Assembly (NCBI RefSeq): GCF_019924045.1 | Contig: NZ_JAHXBN010000010.1 | Coordinates: 124,001 to 188,000, forward strand | From: Dyadobacter fermentans | GTDB lineage: Bacteria; Bacteroidota; Bacteroidia; Cytophagales; Spirosomataceae | DNA: 64,000 bases | Direction of reading: 5' to 3' | In this document: piece by piece, positions 37,506 through 47,700 of the stretch | Position numbering within the stretch: position 1 is the first letter of the stretch | Layout of the letters: each line of letters begins with the position of its first letter | Translations under genes and position numbers: made by a program | Notes under the pieces: generated by a model | What the model was told of the DNA's origin: nothing | Database searches by the model: none | What the model saw: the letters and a program-made list of their open reading frames with translations, nothing else

Positions 37506-38225
37506 TTATGGAACGTAGTTAATCGAATAAGTTCCTTCAACTACTTTGACCTCACATCCGGTTTGCGGAGATTTGATGGTGGGAAGAATGGAAAACGAAG
37601 TGTAATCTCCACTGAGGAGTGATGTCTGTGTCGAAACCGTGGTAATGTATCTGTCTTCAAATACCGGAGTAAGCTTTTCGTCTATAATCGGTGATGTAGT
37701 CGTTGCACCGTTTCGCACCAGGTTTACTTCCAGTCCTAAAAAAGAGGCACCGGTGCAGCCTGCACTATTTTCAATGGTCAGGCGCGTTTCTATCCGGTAC
37801 AAGCCCGTGAAGAGAACTTTGTAAGTGCCATTTGCCGGAATGTGAAAACCTGTTCCGCCTAACATCCATGGATAGTTAAGATTCATCCGCTCGCCGTTTA
37901 CGAGTGGTCCGGTTTTGGCTCCGTAGGCTTCCATTCTCGGAAATGAAAACAGGTTACTTGGGTCCAAATGAGTCCATTTCGTATTGCCGTCGGCATCGGA
38001 AACCAAAACAGAGTAGTTGGCCTGAGTCCCGTCCGCAATTGTTAATTGTCCGGTTGTTTTGTCTATTTTGAATTTTCGACCGGATGTAGAAGCTTCTACT
38101 TCAAGGTTTGAACTTGGTTCTATGTTGGTAGAGTTGGTACCGATTTTCATTTGTGCAAAGGATCCTCTCGAATTAAAGATCAAAGCAAAAGCGACAAAGG
38201 GAGCAAGTAAAAGTTTTAAGCGCAT
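37506..38225 (-). CDS. secreted protein of unknown function, 239 residues
   Basis: The signal peptide (MRLKLLLAPFVAFALIF, cleaved after SFAQ) is followed by a segment common in Bacteroidota surface or fibre-like proteins (SNLEVEASTSGRKFKIDKTT, then GQLTIADGTQANYSVLVSDA). A beta-rich C-terminal domain follows (NGTYKVLFTGLYRIETRLTI) with a C1q/TNF-like flavour; that resemblance is weak. Two cysteines in the C-terminal part may pair. It is upstream of, and probably co-expressed with, the frameshifted T9SS protein. Confidence 0.7.
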   Translation of the reverse strand: MRLKLLLAPFVAFALIFNSRGSFAQMKIGTNSTNIEPSSNLEVEASTSGRKFKIDKTTGQLTIADGTQANYSVLVSDADGNTKWTHLDPSNLFSFPRMEAYGAKTGPLVNGERMNLNYPWMLGGTGFHIPANGTYKVLFTGLYRIETRLTIENSAGCTGASFLGLEVNLVRNGATTTSPIIDEKLTPVFEDRYITTVSTQTSLLSGDYTSFSILPTIKSPQTGCEVKVVEGTYSINYVP

Positions 38226-38286
38226 AAAATAAATTGGCTGATGTTTTTTGGTTAAATATGTAACCTTTTTAACACTCTATCAACAG

Positions 38287-38326
38287 AAAAGGCCAGGAAC
38301 TGCCTAAACCAGACAACTCCTGACCT
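38287..38326 (-). terminator. terminator after the glutaminase-like gene
   Basis: AGGTCAGGAGTTGTC (minus strand, 38326-38312) pairs with GGCAGTTCCTGGCCT (38304-38290), the outer 9 bp holding one G-U, followed by TTTT on the minus strand (38290-38287 region). Confidence 0.55.
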
Positions 38327-38362
38327 CTTGACTCAATAACTAAGCGGACTACGCGAAAGCCC

Positions 38363-40846
38363 CTACTTCCACTTCTCCCCAAGCACCTTCATCCAATATC
38401 CCCCAACCACAGACCGTGCCCGGAAACCAACCGACTTCCCATTCGTAGTCTCATGCCAATCCGATAGCGGGATGCGGTCGGTTGTACCATTGGCATACTT
38501 ATAAACGGGCTGAATAATAGCCTGGAAATCCTCTGGCTTCTCGGCTAGGGTAGCGGTCCAGACGATCCAATCGGATTTGGTGTAGGTCTTCCGGCTGTCG
38601 AGCGGCAGGCCGAAAGGCTGTTGTTTGGTTAGGTAATAGGCAATTTCCTTTTGTGCGACGGTTTTCGGAAACACATTCAATCCCAGAATCTTATCCCAAA
38701 CCAGATTGTATTTCTGGCTCCAAGTGCCTTTTTTGTCGAAGGTCAACGCATAATGATCGCCGTCGGCCGCCATTTGCATCCATTTTTGAGCGAAGTCCTT
38801 GGTTAATGCATTTACTGCTGCGGCTTCTTTGGTATCGCCCAGTTGCTCCGCCAGTTTGGCGTAGGAGGCCAGGCCCATAATGGCTTTAATGGAGAGGTTG
38901 GTGTTGCGCGCTAAATGCCCGGCGAAATCGTCGGTGCAGAGCTGGTTAGCGGGATCGAAACCTTCTTTTTTCAGGTAGTTGGCCCAGGTGGTGAGGACTT
39001 TCCAATGCTTTTTGGCAAAATCTGTGTTATGCTCGGCTTTGGTGATGGCGTATGTGAGAATGAGCATATTTCCGGATTCTTCCACGGGCATATCCTCGCC
39101 ATACGTCTGTCCGTTCGCGAGCGGGTAAGTGCCCACGTCGTGCGCGGCGAAAGGTTTGGTCCATTTACCACTTTCCGAGTAATAGAAAATAGGTTCCATC
39201 ATGCCTTTGAGCAATGTCGGATTATAGAGCAGAAATAATGGGGCCGATGGATAAGTGATATCGACCGTTCCGATGGAGCCGTTGCTGAAATTTTCTTTGG
39301 AGAAAAATAGTGGTGTGCCGGTTGGATCGGCCACGAGTTTATGTGCCGCAATGGCCTGGCGGTAGGCGAGCACGCAAAGTTCGGCATATTGCTTGCCGCC
39401 GGCATTGAATGCGTCGTCGTAGATCGCCTTGTCGGTATCGTCGCAGGTTTGCAGGATTTTCGTGAAATCGGCTTCGGCGCTTTTCAGCTCGCCGGCGATG
39501 GTTTTGTTACCATCCTTGTTCCACCACGGACGGAGGTTTTGGCCGAAATATTGTACCGAATAGCCGTCGTCATACGCCAGTAAAGCATGCAGCGATTTAC
39601 CTTCGCTACCCACTTTTCCTGCATTCAATATCAAGCCCATTGACTTGGTATCCGCAGGCGCCGCGCCAGGCTGATCGACGCTGAGCGAGCCTTTGGATGC
39701 AAATTCCTTGACAATATCGGTTGAAAGACCGATCGCGGAGCCCTTTACGGAGCTTTGTGGGGCAGCTAGGTATGCCTGGCCCCAGTCGATGCGAACGTCG
39801 TCGCCTTTTTTAGCGAGCAGGTTCTGGGCGGTATTTTCAAGGGATAATGTAGCCAAACCATCCTGACTGGCCTTCTTGCCGGTTACCGACTGGCTGGCGT
39901 CATGGGTAGCCCACAGGCCGGATACTGCATTCAGAATGCTCACGTCGTGTGGCTTGCCGTCGGCGGATTTGACTTCATAGATCACGTAATTCACCGGGCG
40001 GGATAGCAGCACCAAATCTCTCATGATCAAAGGCGCGACAAAGCGGACAGTCAACTGTACTGGTCCGGCGTCGAAGCGGTAAATCGATTGTGTAGCCTTC
40101 ATTTCGAAGCCGGTCTGTTTTGCCAACGCGATGGCATCGGCACCTTTCGGGGCAATTTCATCAGCCAGACCAATGTCGATATAACCTGGCCCGGCGCCGT
40201 TTTTAACGTAGGCCGCCAGCGTGTTTTTGCCTTTTTTCAAAGCCTTCACAGCCGCCGGGCTGATCGGTTTGAACTCATAGTCGCTGGTAAAACAAGGCGC
40301 GCAGTCGAATGCGGGCACGCCGTTGATGAATACCTGCACATCGTCGTCATGGAAGATGTTCAAGACAGGTTTTTCAAAATCGACATTGGTGAGGTTGAAA
40401 TCGCGGCGGTACCAGAGTTCCTGCAGAAATTCGGTGCCGCCTTTTACCATGGCGTCGTTGCGCTCGTGCGTACCGAATGGCGCGGGGCCTTGTTTCCAGG
40501 TGCTGATATTGTAGCCTTCTTTGAACCACCATTTCGGATCGGGTTTCGTGGTGGTGAATTTGGCGGTGTAGGCTTCCTGTTTGGCTGTTGGCAGGATTGT
40601 TTTCATTTCGGCCTTGGCGGCGCCCATGAAGCGATAGGCTTTGCCGTCGACGCGGATAAGGCCGTCCATCGGGTGGGGCTTGCCGGTCCAGTGCTTGGTA
40701 ACGGAGCCTGCCAGCTGGTCGCCGAACGACCATACGCTGGTGTAGGGATCGACGGTCACGAGCGGCGTAGCGGGCGGCCGGATGGATTGTGCAAAAATCG
40801 TTGAGGTGGTAAGTAGCGTCAGCGCGGTAAGCCAGCGTTTGGGCAT
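38363..40846 (-). CDS. exported glutaminase A-like protein (DUF4964/DUF5127/DUF4965/DUF1793)
   Basis: An 827-residue protein with a signal peptide (ends STIFAQ). The opening IRPPATPLVTVDPYTSVWSF, WTGKPHPMDGLIRVDGK, and later LADPTGTPLFFSKENFSNGS and VDITYPSAPLFLLYNP are typical of the fungal/bacterial GtaA family. A galactose-binding-like insert sits near residues 120-210 (VLNIFHDDDVQVFINGVPAF). The C-terminal (alpha/alpha)6-like part contains CTDDFAGHLARNTNLSIKAI. The family was named for glutaminase activity, but a glycosidase-like role is also plausible from the fold. It is periplasmic or outer-surface. Confidence 0.87.
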   Translation of the reverse strand: MPKRWLTALTLLTTSTIFAQSIRPPATPLVTVDPYTSVWSFGDQLAGSVTKHWTGKPHPMDGLIRVDGKAYRFMGAAKAEMKTILPTAKQEAYTAKFTTTKPDPKWWFKEGYNISTWKQGPAPFGTHERNDAMVKGGTEFLQELWYRRDFNLTNVDFEKPVLNIFHDDDVQVFINGVPAFDCAPCFTSDYEFKPISPAAVKALKKGKNTLAAYVKNGAGPGYIDIGLADEIAPKGADAIALAKQTGFEMKATQSIYRFDAGPVQLTVRFVAPLIMRDLVLLSRPVNYVIYEVKSADGKPHDVSILNAVSGLWATHDASQSVTGKKASQDGLATLSLENTAQNLLAKKGDDVRIDWGQAYLAAPQSSVKGSAIGLSTDIVKEFASKGSLSVDQPGAAPADTKSMGLILNAGKVGSEGKSLHALLAYDDGYSVQYFGQNLRPWWNKDGNKTIAGELKSAEADFTKILQTCDDTDKAIYDDAFNAGGKQYAELCVLAYRQAIAAHKLVADPTGTPLFFSKENFSNGSIGTVDITYPSAPLFLLYNPTLLKGMMEPIFYYSESGKWTKPFAAHDVGTYPLANGQTYGEDMPVEESGNMLILTYAITKAEHNTDFAKKHWKVLTTWANYLKKEGFDPANQLCTDDFAGHLARNTNLSIKAIMGLASYAKLAEQLGDTKEAAAVNALTKDFAQKWMQMAADGDHYALTFDKKGTWSQKYNLVWDKILGLNVFPKTVAQKEIAYYLTKQQPFGLPLDSRKTYTKSDWIVWTATLAEKPEDFQAIIQPVYKYANGTTDRIPLSDWHETTNGKSVGFRARSVVGGYWMKVLGEKWK

Positions 40847-40877
40847 AGTTTCGGTCGGTTTTTTAGAAATAGGACAG

Positions 40878-40897
40878 TCCAGGACTTAAGTCCTGGA
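40878..40897. repeat. 20-bp perfect palindrome with TTAA centre (TCCAGGAC/GTCCTGGA)
   Basis: TCCAGGAC-TTAA-GTCCTGGA is a perfect palindrome between the DsbD-like gene stop and the glutaminase-like gene start. It shares the centre GACTTAAGTC and the 8-4-8 layout with the transposase-linked palindromes near 53 kb, but has different outer arms. Confidence 0.8.
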
Positions 40898-40952
40898 TTT
40901 TAGAAAATCCCGTAATGATAGGGGATAAGTTCTATAATGAACAGTCTGACAC

Positions 40953-43091
40953 CTATTTCTTCAAAAACGCTGCCTTCCCGCTATCCAGAAACGCCGCAAA
41001 TTTCGCCGGATCCAAATCGTAGTTTTTAGGCGCCACGAGCAGGTTGCCTTCGTGATCCACGAGGCAGTAATGCGGCTGTGCATTGTTGTTGTACTTCACG
41101 ATTTGAAGATCTGCATTCTGGGCGCCGATGGTCTTCTTCACCTTGTTGTCGTATTTGGAAGTATACCACTGAGCTTCGGGAAGCTCTGTTTTGTCGTCGA
41201 CGTACAATGCGACGATCACGTAGTCATTGTTGAGGCGTTGCAATACCGCGGGATCAACCCACACGCGTGCCTCCATTTCGCGGCAGTTGACGCAACCGTG
41301 GCCGGTGAAATCGATGAAGACGGGTTTATTCACCTTTTTGGCATAGGCCAATGCTTCCTGGTAATCGAAGAAGCCTTCGAGTTCGTGAGGCAAATGAAAG
41401 AGGTCGGAGTACTTACGTGCTTCACCAGAAAGAACCGACGGATTGGCAGCGGCAGCACTTCTTTTATTCAGGTCGAAATCCAAAGTCGATTGCGGAGGCA
41501 GGTAGCCGGCCAATGCTTTCAGAGGGGCGCCCCACATACCCGGGATCATGTACACGACGAACGTGAACGTGATGATTGAAAGCAGCAGGCGCGGAACGCT
41601 CACTTTTTCAATAGGTGAATCGTGCGGCGTGCGAATCTTCCCGAGCAAATAGAAACCCAGCAACGCAAAAATGACGATCCAGAATGCCAGGTACACTTCG
41701 CGGTCGAGCAAATGCCAGTGATACACCTGATCGGCGATGCTGAAAAATTTCAATGCCAATGCCAGTTCAAGGAAACCCAGCACTACTTTCACGGTATTCA
41801 GCCAGCCGCCCGATTTGGGCAATGATTTCAGCCACTGCGGGAACAATGCAAATGAGGTAAAAGGAATCGCAAATGCCGCCGAGAATGCCGCCATGCCCAC
41901 GATAGGCTTCACTACTTCGCCGCCCGCAGATGCTACCAGCAAGCTGCCGACGATCGGGCCGGTGCAGGAGAATGATACCAGTACCAATGTGAATGCCATG
42001 AAAAACACACCCGCATAGCCGCCCTGATCGGCTTTCTGGTCCATTTTATTTACAAAACCACTCGGTAACACGATCTCGAAAAGGCCGAGGAACGACAGCC
42101 CGAACGTAATGAAAATGGCGAAAAACAGCAGGTTAGGGAGCCAGTGCGTGCTGAGGAAGTTGGCAAATGCCGGGCCATTCAGGCGCGAAACGACGGTACC
42201 TATTAATGTATAGATCAGAATAATGGATATCCCATATAAAAACGCCTTGAATTTGCCCCTCTCCTGATGGGTGAAAAAGCTCACGGTCATCGGGATGATC
42301 GGGAAGACGCAGGGGGTGAGCAATGCGAGCAAGCCTGATAGGAATGCGGCTAATGCGAAGCCGAGTAATGAGCCTCCAGCAGCAGGAGTCTCGGCGCCGG
42401 ACGCTACTACCCCCGATGCTTCGGATACTGATGTTGGGGCCGCCTCGATTGCGGCTGAACTGTCGCCGGTTGCAGGAATATCTCCAGCTGAAACGGCTAT
42501 CGATGTATCATTGGAGCTGGCGGAAGCAGCCGATGCGGTAGTAGGTGTTGCGGCCGGTTTGTCTGCCGGGGTAGCTGCTCCAACAGTGGGCTGCTCAGTT
42601 GCGATGGTGGCAGCGGCTACTTTTAAGCCTTTAAATTCAAAATCTTCGCCTCCCGGGATACACAGCCCGCTCACATGGCTGCAAGTCTGGTATTCGGAAC
42701 TGCCTTTGATGACCGGATTATCGGCAAGAATTTTGACGGTTTGTTTAAAAACACCCTTTCCTTCAAAATAGCGGACATTGCCCTGCCATACTTCTTCAAA
42801 CTTGGTTTTCGGGTTCTGCGGTTTCAGTTTGCCGACGGTTTCGAAGGTATTGTTCTTTTCAAAAGTAAATGTGGTGAGCATCGGGCCGAGATCAGGATCG
42901 AAGTCGGAGGAATACATGTACCAGTCCTTATCGATGGTCGCGGTGAAAATCAGGTCCACAGTCTCGCCTTTTTTGACTTCCGGTTTGGAAAAAGAATAGG
43001 TCCAGTGCGCTTTGGCTTTCTGTACTTGCCCCTGCGCGAAGCCGGTTATCAGTAGACAAAGGCTGAGAATAAGGATAATACCGCGTTTCAT
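40953..43091 (-). CDS. thiol:disulfide interchange protein DsbD family
   Basis: A 712-residue protein. After a signal peptide comes an N-terminal DsbD-alpha-like domain (residues 25-165) with two cysteines in YQTCSHVSGLCIPG. An Ala/Ser/Thr/Pro linker (170-250) leads to eight hydrophobic helices of the CcdA/DsbD core (LLALLTPCVFPIIPMTVSFF; VSFSCTGPIVGSLLVASAGG). A C-terminal thioredoxin domain has CVNC in FIDFTGHGCVNCREMEARVW. It moves reducing equivalents from the cytoplasm to periplasmic thiols. It diverges from argB. Confidence 0.93.
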   Translation of the reverse strand: MKRGIILILSLCLLITGFAQGQVQKAKAHWTYSFSKPEVKKGETVDLIFTATIDKDWYMYSSDFDPDLGPMLTTFTFEKNNTFETVGKLKPQNPKTKFEEVWQGNVRYFEGKGVFKQTVKILADNPVIKGSSEYQTCSHVSGLCIPGGEDFEFKGLKVAAATIATEQPTVGAATPADKPAATPTTASAASASSNDTSIAVSAGDIPATGDSSAAIEAAPTSVSEASGVVASGAETPAAGGSLLGFALAAFLSGLLALLTPCVFPIIPMTVSFFTHQERGKFKAFLYGISIILIYTLIGTVVSRLNGPAFANFLSTHWLPNLLFFAIFITFGLSFLGLFEIVLPSGFVNKMDQKADQGGYAGVFFMAFTLVLVSFSCTGPIVGSLLVASAGGEVVKPIVGMAAFSAAFAIPFTSFALFPQWLKSLPKSGGWLNTVKVVLGFLELALALKFFSIADQVYHWHLLDREVYLAFWIVIFALLGFYLLGKIRTPHDSPIEKVSVPRLLLSIITFTFVVYMIPGMWGAPLKALAGYLPPQSTLDFDLNKRSAAAANPSVLSGEARKYSDLFHLPHELEGFFDYQEALAYAKKVNKPVFIDFTGHGCVNCREMEARVWVDPAVLQRLNNDYVIVALYVDDKTELPEAQWYTSKYDNKVKKTIGAQNADLQIVKYNNNAQPHYCLVDHEGNLLVAPKNYDLDPAKFAAFLDSGKAAFLKK

Positions 43092-43221
43092 GTCGATGTT
43101 TTGGGGTAATGGCTTTGGTCGGGATATTGTCGGCAGACAACCCGGCGATCAATCTACAATTTTGATAGAGCTTTCTTAACCAACGTAATTTTCACAAAAA
43201 AATTCATCAATTGAAATTCCC

Positions 43222-43252
43222 TTTTCACCGATTCGCGTTTCTGCTACCTTTG
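43222..43252 (+). promoter_or_regulatory. candidate argB promoter
   Basis: TTTT at 43222-43225 and TACCTTTG at 43245-43252 fit the Bacteroidota -33/-7 pattern with about 19-base spacing, 36 bases before the argB start. Confidence 0.5.
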
Positions 43253-43287
43253 TCGCCTCAAATCCAGATAAGTTAACAGTTATTAAC

Positions 43288-44076
43288 ATGTCCCAGACCT
43301 TATACGTAGTCAAGATCGGCGGTAATGTGATCGATAATCCCGAAGCATGCGCCCGTTTTCTCAAAGCCTTTGCGCAGCTCGATGCACCCAAAATTCTCGT
43401 CCATGGCGGCGGGAAGGTAGCGACACAGGTCGCGGCCAAGTTGCAGATCGAAACGCAGATGGTCGATGGTCGCCGCATTACCGACCAGCCGATGCTGGAT
43501 GTAGTAACGATGGTGTACGGAGGACTGGTGAACAAAAACCTGGTAGCGCAACTGCAAGCTGCCGGCTGCAATGCCATCGGGCTCACCGGCGCCGACGGCG
43601 GGATCATTCGTTCGATTAAGCGCCCCGTGAAAACGATCGACTATGGTTTTGTTGGGGATATTGAAGCTGTAAACGGAGAACAAATCAATGCCATCCTGTC
43701 CAGCGGTCTCACGCCGATCATCGCGCCATTGACATACAGCGCCGAAGGTCTGCTCCTCAATACCAACGCCGACACGATGGCCTCCGCAACGGCCGTGGCG
43801 ATGTCGGAAGCATTTGAAGTTAATCTGATTTATTGTTTCGAGAAAAAGGGCGTGCTTTCCGATCCCGACGACGACGACGCGGTGATAGGCAAACTGGTAC
43901 CGTCTACTTATGAAGAGTATAAAGCAACCGGCGCTATTAATAAAGGTATGATCCCCAAGCTCGACAACGCTTTTGCAGCATTGAATGCGGGTGTGAAGCA
44001 GGTGACAATCTGCCATGCGGATGAACTTGGAAACGCGGTCTCCGGCGGTGCCGGAACTGCAATTGTGCTCGCTTAG
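43288..44076 (+). CDS. argB: acetylglutamate kinase
   Basis: A 262-residue amino-acid kinase, phosphorylating N-acetylglutamate in arginine synthesis. Landmarks are the Lys/Gly start LYVVKIGGNVIDNP, ILVHGGGKVATQVAAKL, NAIGLTGADGGII, LLNTNADTMASATAVAM and KGMIPKLDNAFAAL. It is somewhat short, like other Bacteroidota members, and lacks an N-terminal arginine-sensing helix, so it may not be feedback-inhibited. It stands alone here; argH is 7 kb away on the other strand. Confidence 0.95.
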   Translation: MSQTLYVVKIGGNVIDNPEACARFLKAFAQLDAPKILVHGGGKVATQVAAKLQIETQMVDGRRITDQPMLDVVTMVYGGLVNKNLVAQLQAAGCNAIGLTGADGGIIRSIKRPVKTIDYGFVGDIEAVNGEQINAILSSGLTPIIAPLTYSAEGLLLNTNADTMASATAVAMSEAFEVNLIYCFEKKGVLSDPDDDDAVIGKLVPSTYEEYKATGAINKGMIPKLDNAFAALNAGVKQVTICHADELGNAVSGGAGTAIVLA

Positions 44077-44083
44077 GCGACTG

Positions 44084-44122
44084 CTAACCCCTAAATCGGC
44101 TGTGGGCATACTTAGGGGTTAG
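44084..44122 (+). terminator. terminator after argB
   Basis: CTAACCCCTAA (44084-44094) and TTAGGGGTTAG (44112-44122) form a perfect 11-bp stem with a 17-base loop, followed by TTTCGGTTT. Only eight bases separate the stem from the argB stop. Confidence 0.7.
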
Positions 44123-44434
44123 TTTCGGTTTAGTGTCTTCCGGGACGGGTTTTTCGAGTCGCTTACGTATATACATTAGCGTCCCTCTTTTTCGCCCGGT
44201 GAATAAATGTTGACGCTAATATCCGGGTAGTTGCTCTTAATATTCAGACAATATCGAACGTTCCGGGCGAGCACTCGGTGGTTCAGGGCCATTCGACAAA
44301 TTAATTTTACTAAAAGTGGTTACATGCAAATAATATGTAACTAACGCTGCATCATTACCAAATACTCTATCCTTTTTAGGGACTATTTATTAATTTTTTT
44401 TAATAAATCTTGCTGAGTTTGTTAATAATATATT

Positions 44435-44442
44435 TATATTTG
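44435..44442 (+). promoter_or_regulatory. candidate -7 element of the SusC/SusD operon
   Basis: TATATTTG matches TAnnTTTG. A TTTG lies 13 bases upstream (too close) and a TTG about 22 bases upstream, so the -33 element is unclear. If used, it would give a leader of roughly 320 bases. Confidence 0.4.
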
Positions 44443-44769
44443 ACATCCGAATATTACGGTAGTGTGAAGCCCTTTGACGCCGCCGGTACGTCCGGAATAA
44501 TAAAGAAGAAAATGACCCGGTTAAACCATCTAAAATTCATTTAAGGGACTGTATGACAAAACTAAAAATCTACTATTAATCCTTCTCGAACCCGCCCGAC
44601 GCCGTCCCTGGATGTTTCCATACCCCCGAAGGCACCCAAGTCCAATCGCACAGTTTGCAATCTGTCGAACGTGTATGTATTAGTAAAAAATTTAATAAAT
44701 ACACGATATTATACTAAATAATATTAAAATTGTATCCATTTTAATACCTTAATTAATCTAGCTTAACTC

Positions 44770-47700
44770 ATGGGAAAAAATCTACTAAGACTTATCGTCA
44801 TGTTGCTGATGGTAAGCGCCCCGGTTCTCGCTCAAACGATCACCGGAAAAGTAACCAGCGGTTCTGACGGCTCCACTTTGCCCGGCGTTTCCGTTCTGGT
44901 AAAAGGTTCTACCACCGGTACCACCACCGATGCGGATGGTACTTATAGCATTGCCGCTTCGGGCAAGGCTACCCTCGTATTTTCTTACATCGGGTACAAA
45001 ACACAGGAAGTAGCGGTAGGTAACGGCAACGTATTGAACGTAACCTTGGTTGAAGACGCTTCTGTTTTGCAGGAAGTAACTGTAACGGCCTTGGGTATCG
45101 CGAAAGAATCGCGTGCGCTGGGCTATGCGACATCTACTATTAAGAGTGATGCATTGATCAAAACTGCATCTCCTAACTTCGCAACAGCACTTTATGGTAA
45201 AGCTCCGGGTGTGACTATCAATGCAACACCTGGTGGAGCAACTTCCGGTGTGAGTATCAGCATCCGCGGGTTCAGCTCTATCACAGGTAACACCCAGCCA
45301 CTGATCGTATTGGACGGTATCCCCATCCGTAACGGCGAGTCCCGCAACGGCGACTACTGGGGTGATCAGCGTATCCGCGGTAACGGTCTCCTTGACCTGA
45401 ACCCGGCTGATATCGAGAATATTACCGTATTGAAAGGTGCTTCGGCAGCTGCATTGTACGGTTCGGAAGCGGTGAACGGGGTATTGCTCGTGACTTCTAA
45501 AACCGGTAAAGGAAGAAAAGGAATCGGTGTTGATTTCAGCGCAAGTTACAGCGTTGATAAAATTGCTTATTTGCCACGTTATCAGGATGTAAGAGGTCCT
45601 GGTTACCTGAAAAACTACGTAGATGCAGGCCAGGATGCGAACGGCTTCATTTATTATGATACAGATGGAGACGGCACCAAAGAAACCCGCGGCTTGCTGG
45701 GTGCGACTGTAAACTTCGGTCCTAAATTCGATGGCCAGCCGGTAATGGCATTCGACGGTAAAATCCGCCCTTATTCTCCATCAGGAAACAGCTACGCGGA
45801 TTTGTTCCAGAACGCGAACAGCTCCAACATCAACCTTTCGGTGTCGAAAGCGACGGACAACTCTACAGTTCGTTTCTCTTTCACACGTCAGGACAACGGC
45901 ATGATCAGCTACGACTCGAAAAACAGCAAGAACATTGCTAACCTGAACGCAAGTTTTAACGCGAACAAGAAGCTGAAAACGGATTTGATGGTGAACTACA
46001 TCAACCAGAAGACGCACAACCGTCCATTCAAGGTTGACCGTATGATCAACAACTTCACCGGTATGATGAACCGTTTCGAGTCTGCTGACTGGTATTTTGA
46101 CAAATATCAAACCAGCCAGGGCTATAAATATGTAACGCAATCATCCGGTAACCCAAGCTTGACACCTGCTGAAAACATCAGATACAACGGTTTCAAGACT
46201 GACATCGCTGACTACGTTTGGAACACCAGAAAGAATACTGCTGACGAATGGAGCGACCGTGTAATTGCGAGCATTACGCAACACTGGCAAATCACCGACG
46301 AATTGAAACTCCGCGGCCGTATCGGTACTGACTTTACTTCAGAGCGTTTACAAAACAACAACGCTACTGAGAAGCCATTGGCATTCGGTTACACAGGTGG
46401 TTTCAGCATGGCTAACAACCTGTACAGAAACGTGTACGGTGAAGCATTGGCGACTTACAACAAGAAGCTGACTGACGACATATCTATCGCATTGATGGCG
46501 GGTTACAACGCGTATAAGCAGATGGATACCAAAATGAGTAACGGTACCGACGGCGGATTGAGCACTGAGAACTTCTTTGACCTTTCGGCTTCTGTGAATA
46601 ATGTTACAAGTTCAAGAGAACGTAACAACTGGACGCGTGACGCGATTATCGGAACGGCGCAGTTCGACTATAAAGGGATGTTCTTCGTTGAAGGTACCAT
46701 CCGTCGTGACCGTACGTCGACACTTGCTCCCGGAAACAACGCATTCGTTTATCCATCTGTAAACGCATCTTACGTATTCACAGACGGTCTGAACCTGCCT
46801 TCTTTCTTTAGCTATGGTAAACTGCGCGGATCATGGGGTGAAGTAGGTAACTATCCTCCGACCTACGGCGCGAACGTAGCTTACAAACAAGGTACCTTGA
46901 ACGCTCAGCAAAATGGTGGCCAGTCGGTATTGTACACTTACATGGATGCGGCCTTTGGTAATGACAAAATCCGCCCGGAAAGAAAGCGCGAGTTTGAATT
47001 CGGTTTGGAGACTAAATTCTTCAACAACCGTATCGGCCTCGATGTGGCTTACTATAACGCACAAATCGTTGATCAGATCCTCCCTCTCACCATTGCAGCT
47101 ACAACAGGAGCCCGCTCTATCCTGGCTAACGTAGGTACGCTGAGAAACCAGGGTATTGAATTTGCATTCAACGTTTCGCCAATCCAGGGTAAAACACTGA
47201 ACGATTTCAACTGGGATCTGACTTTGAACCTCGCGAAAAACGTGAACAAAGTAGAGAAGCTGGCTAACAACTCTACCGAGTTGCTACACTCCGACCTTGA
47301 TGGTAATGCAGCGCAGATTCGTTCGGTAGTTGGTCAGCCAATGGGGGATATTTATGCGCACGGCATCCTTAAAAATGAAAAAGGTCAGGCTGTTGTAGGT
47401 CCTAACGGTCTTTACCAATTGGACGGAGCCAACTGGATCAAAGTAGGTAATGCAATGCCAAAACTGACCGGTGGTTTGATCAACAGCTTCTCATGGAAAG
47501 GTTTCACGCTTGATGCGATTACCGACTTCCGTTTCGGTGGTTCGATCATGCCGACTGGTATCAACTGGATGACCTCACGCGGTTTGACTAAAGAAAGCTT
47601 GAACGCAATGGATGCTGAGCACGGCGGTCTTAGCTACTACCTGGATGCAAACGGAAAAGGCGTTCCTACGACAGCAGCAACAGGCCCTGCCGGACAGACT

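Larger units (their letters stand above)
44077..44769. other. 693-base intergenic region with long SusC leader
   Basis: No convincing gene. It starts with the argB terminator, then about 310 bases in which I see nothing. A promoter-like TATATTTG lies at 44435-44442, then a ~320-base leader. Two tiny ORFs occur in the leader (10 codons from 44511 and 8 codons from about 44553). The final 100 bases before the SusC start are very A+T-rich. Confidence 0.6.
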
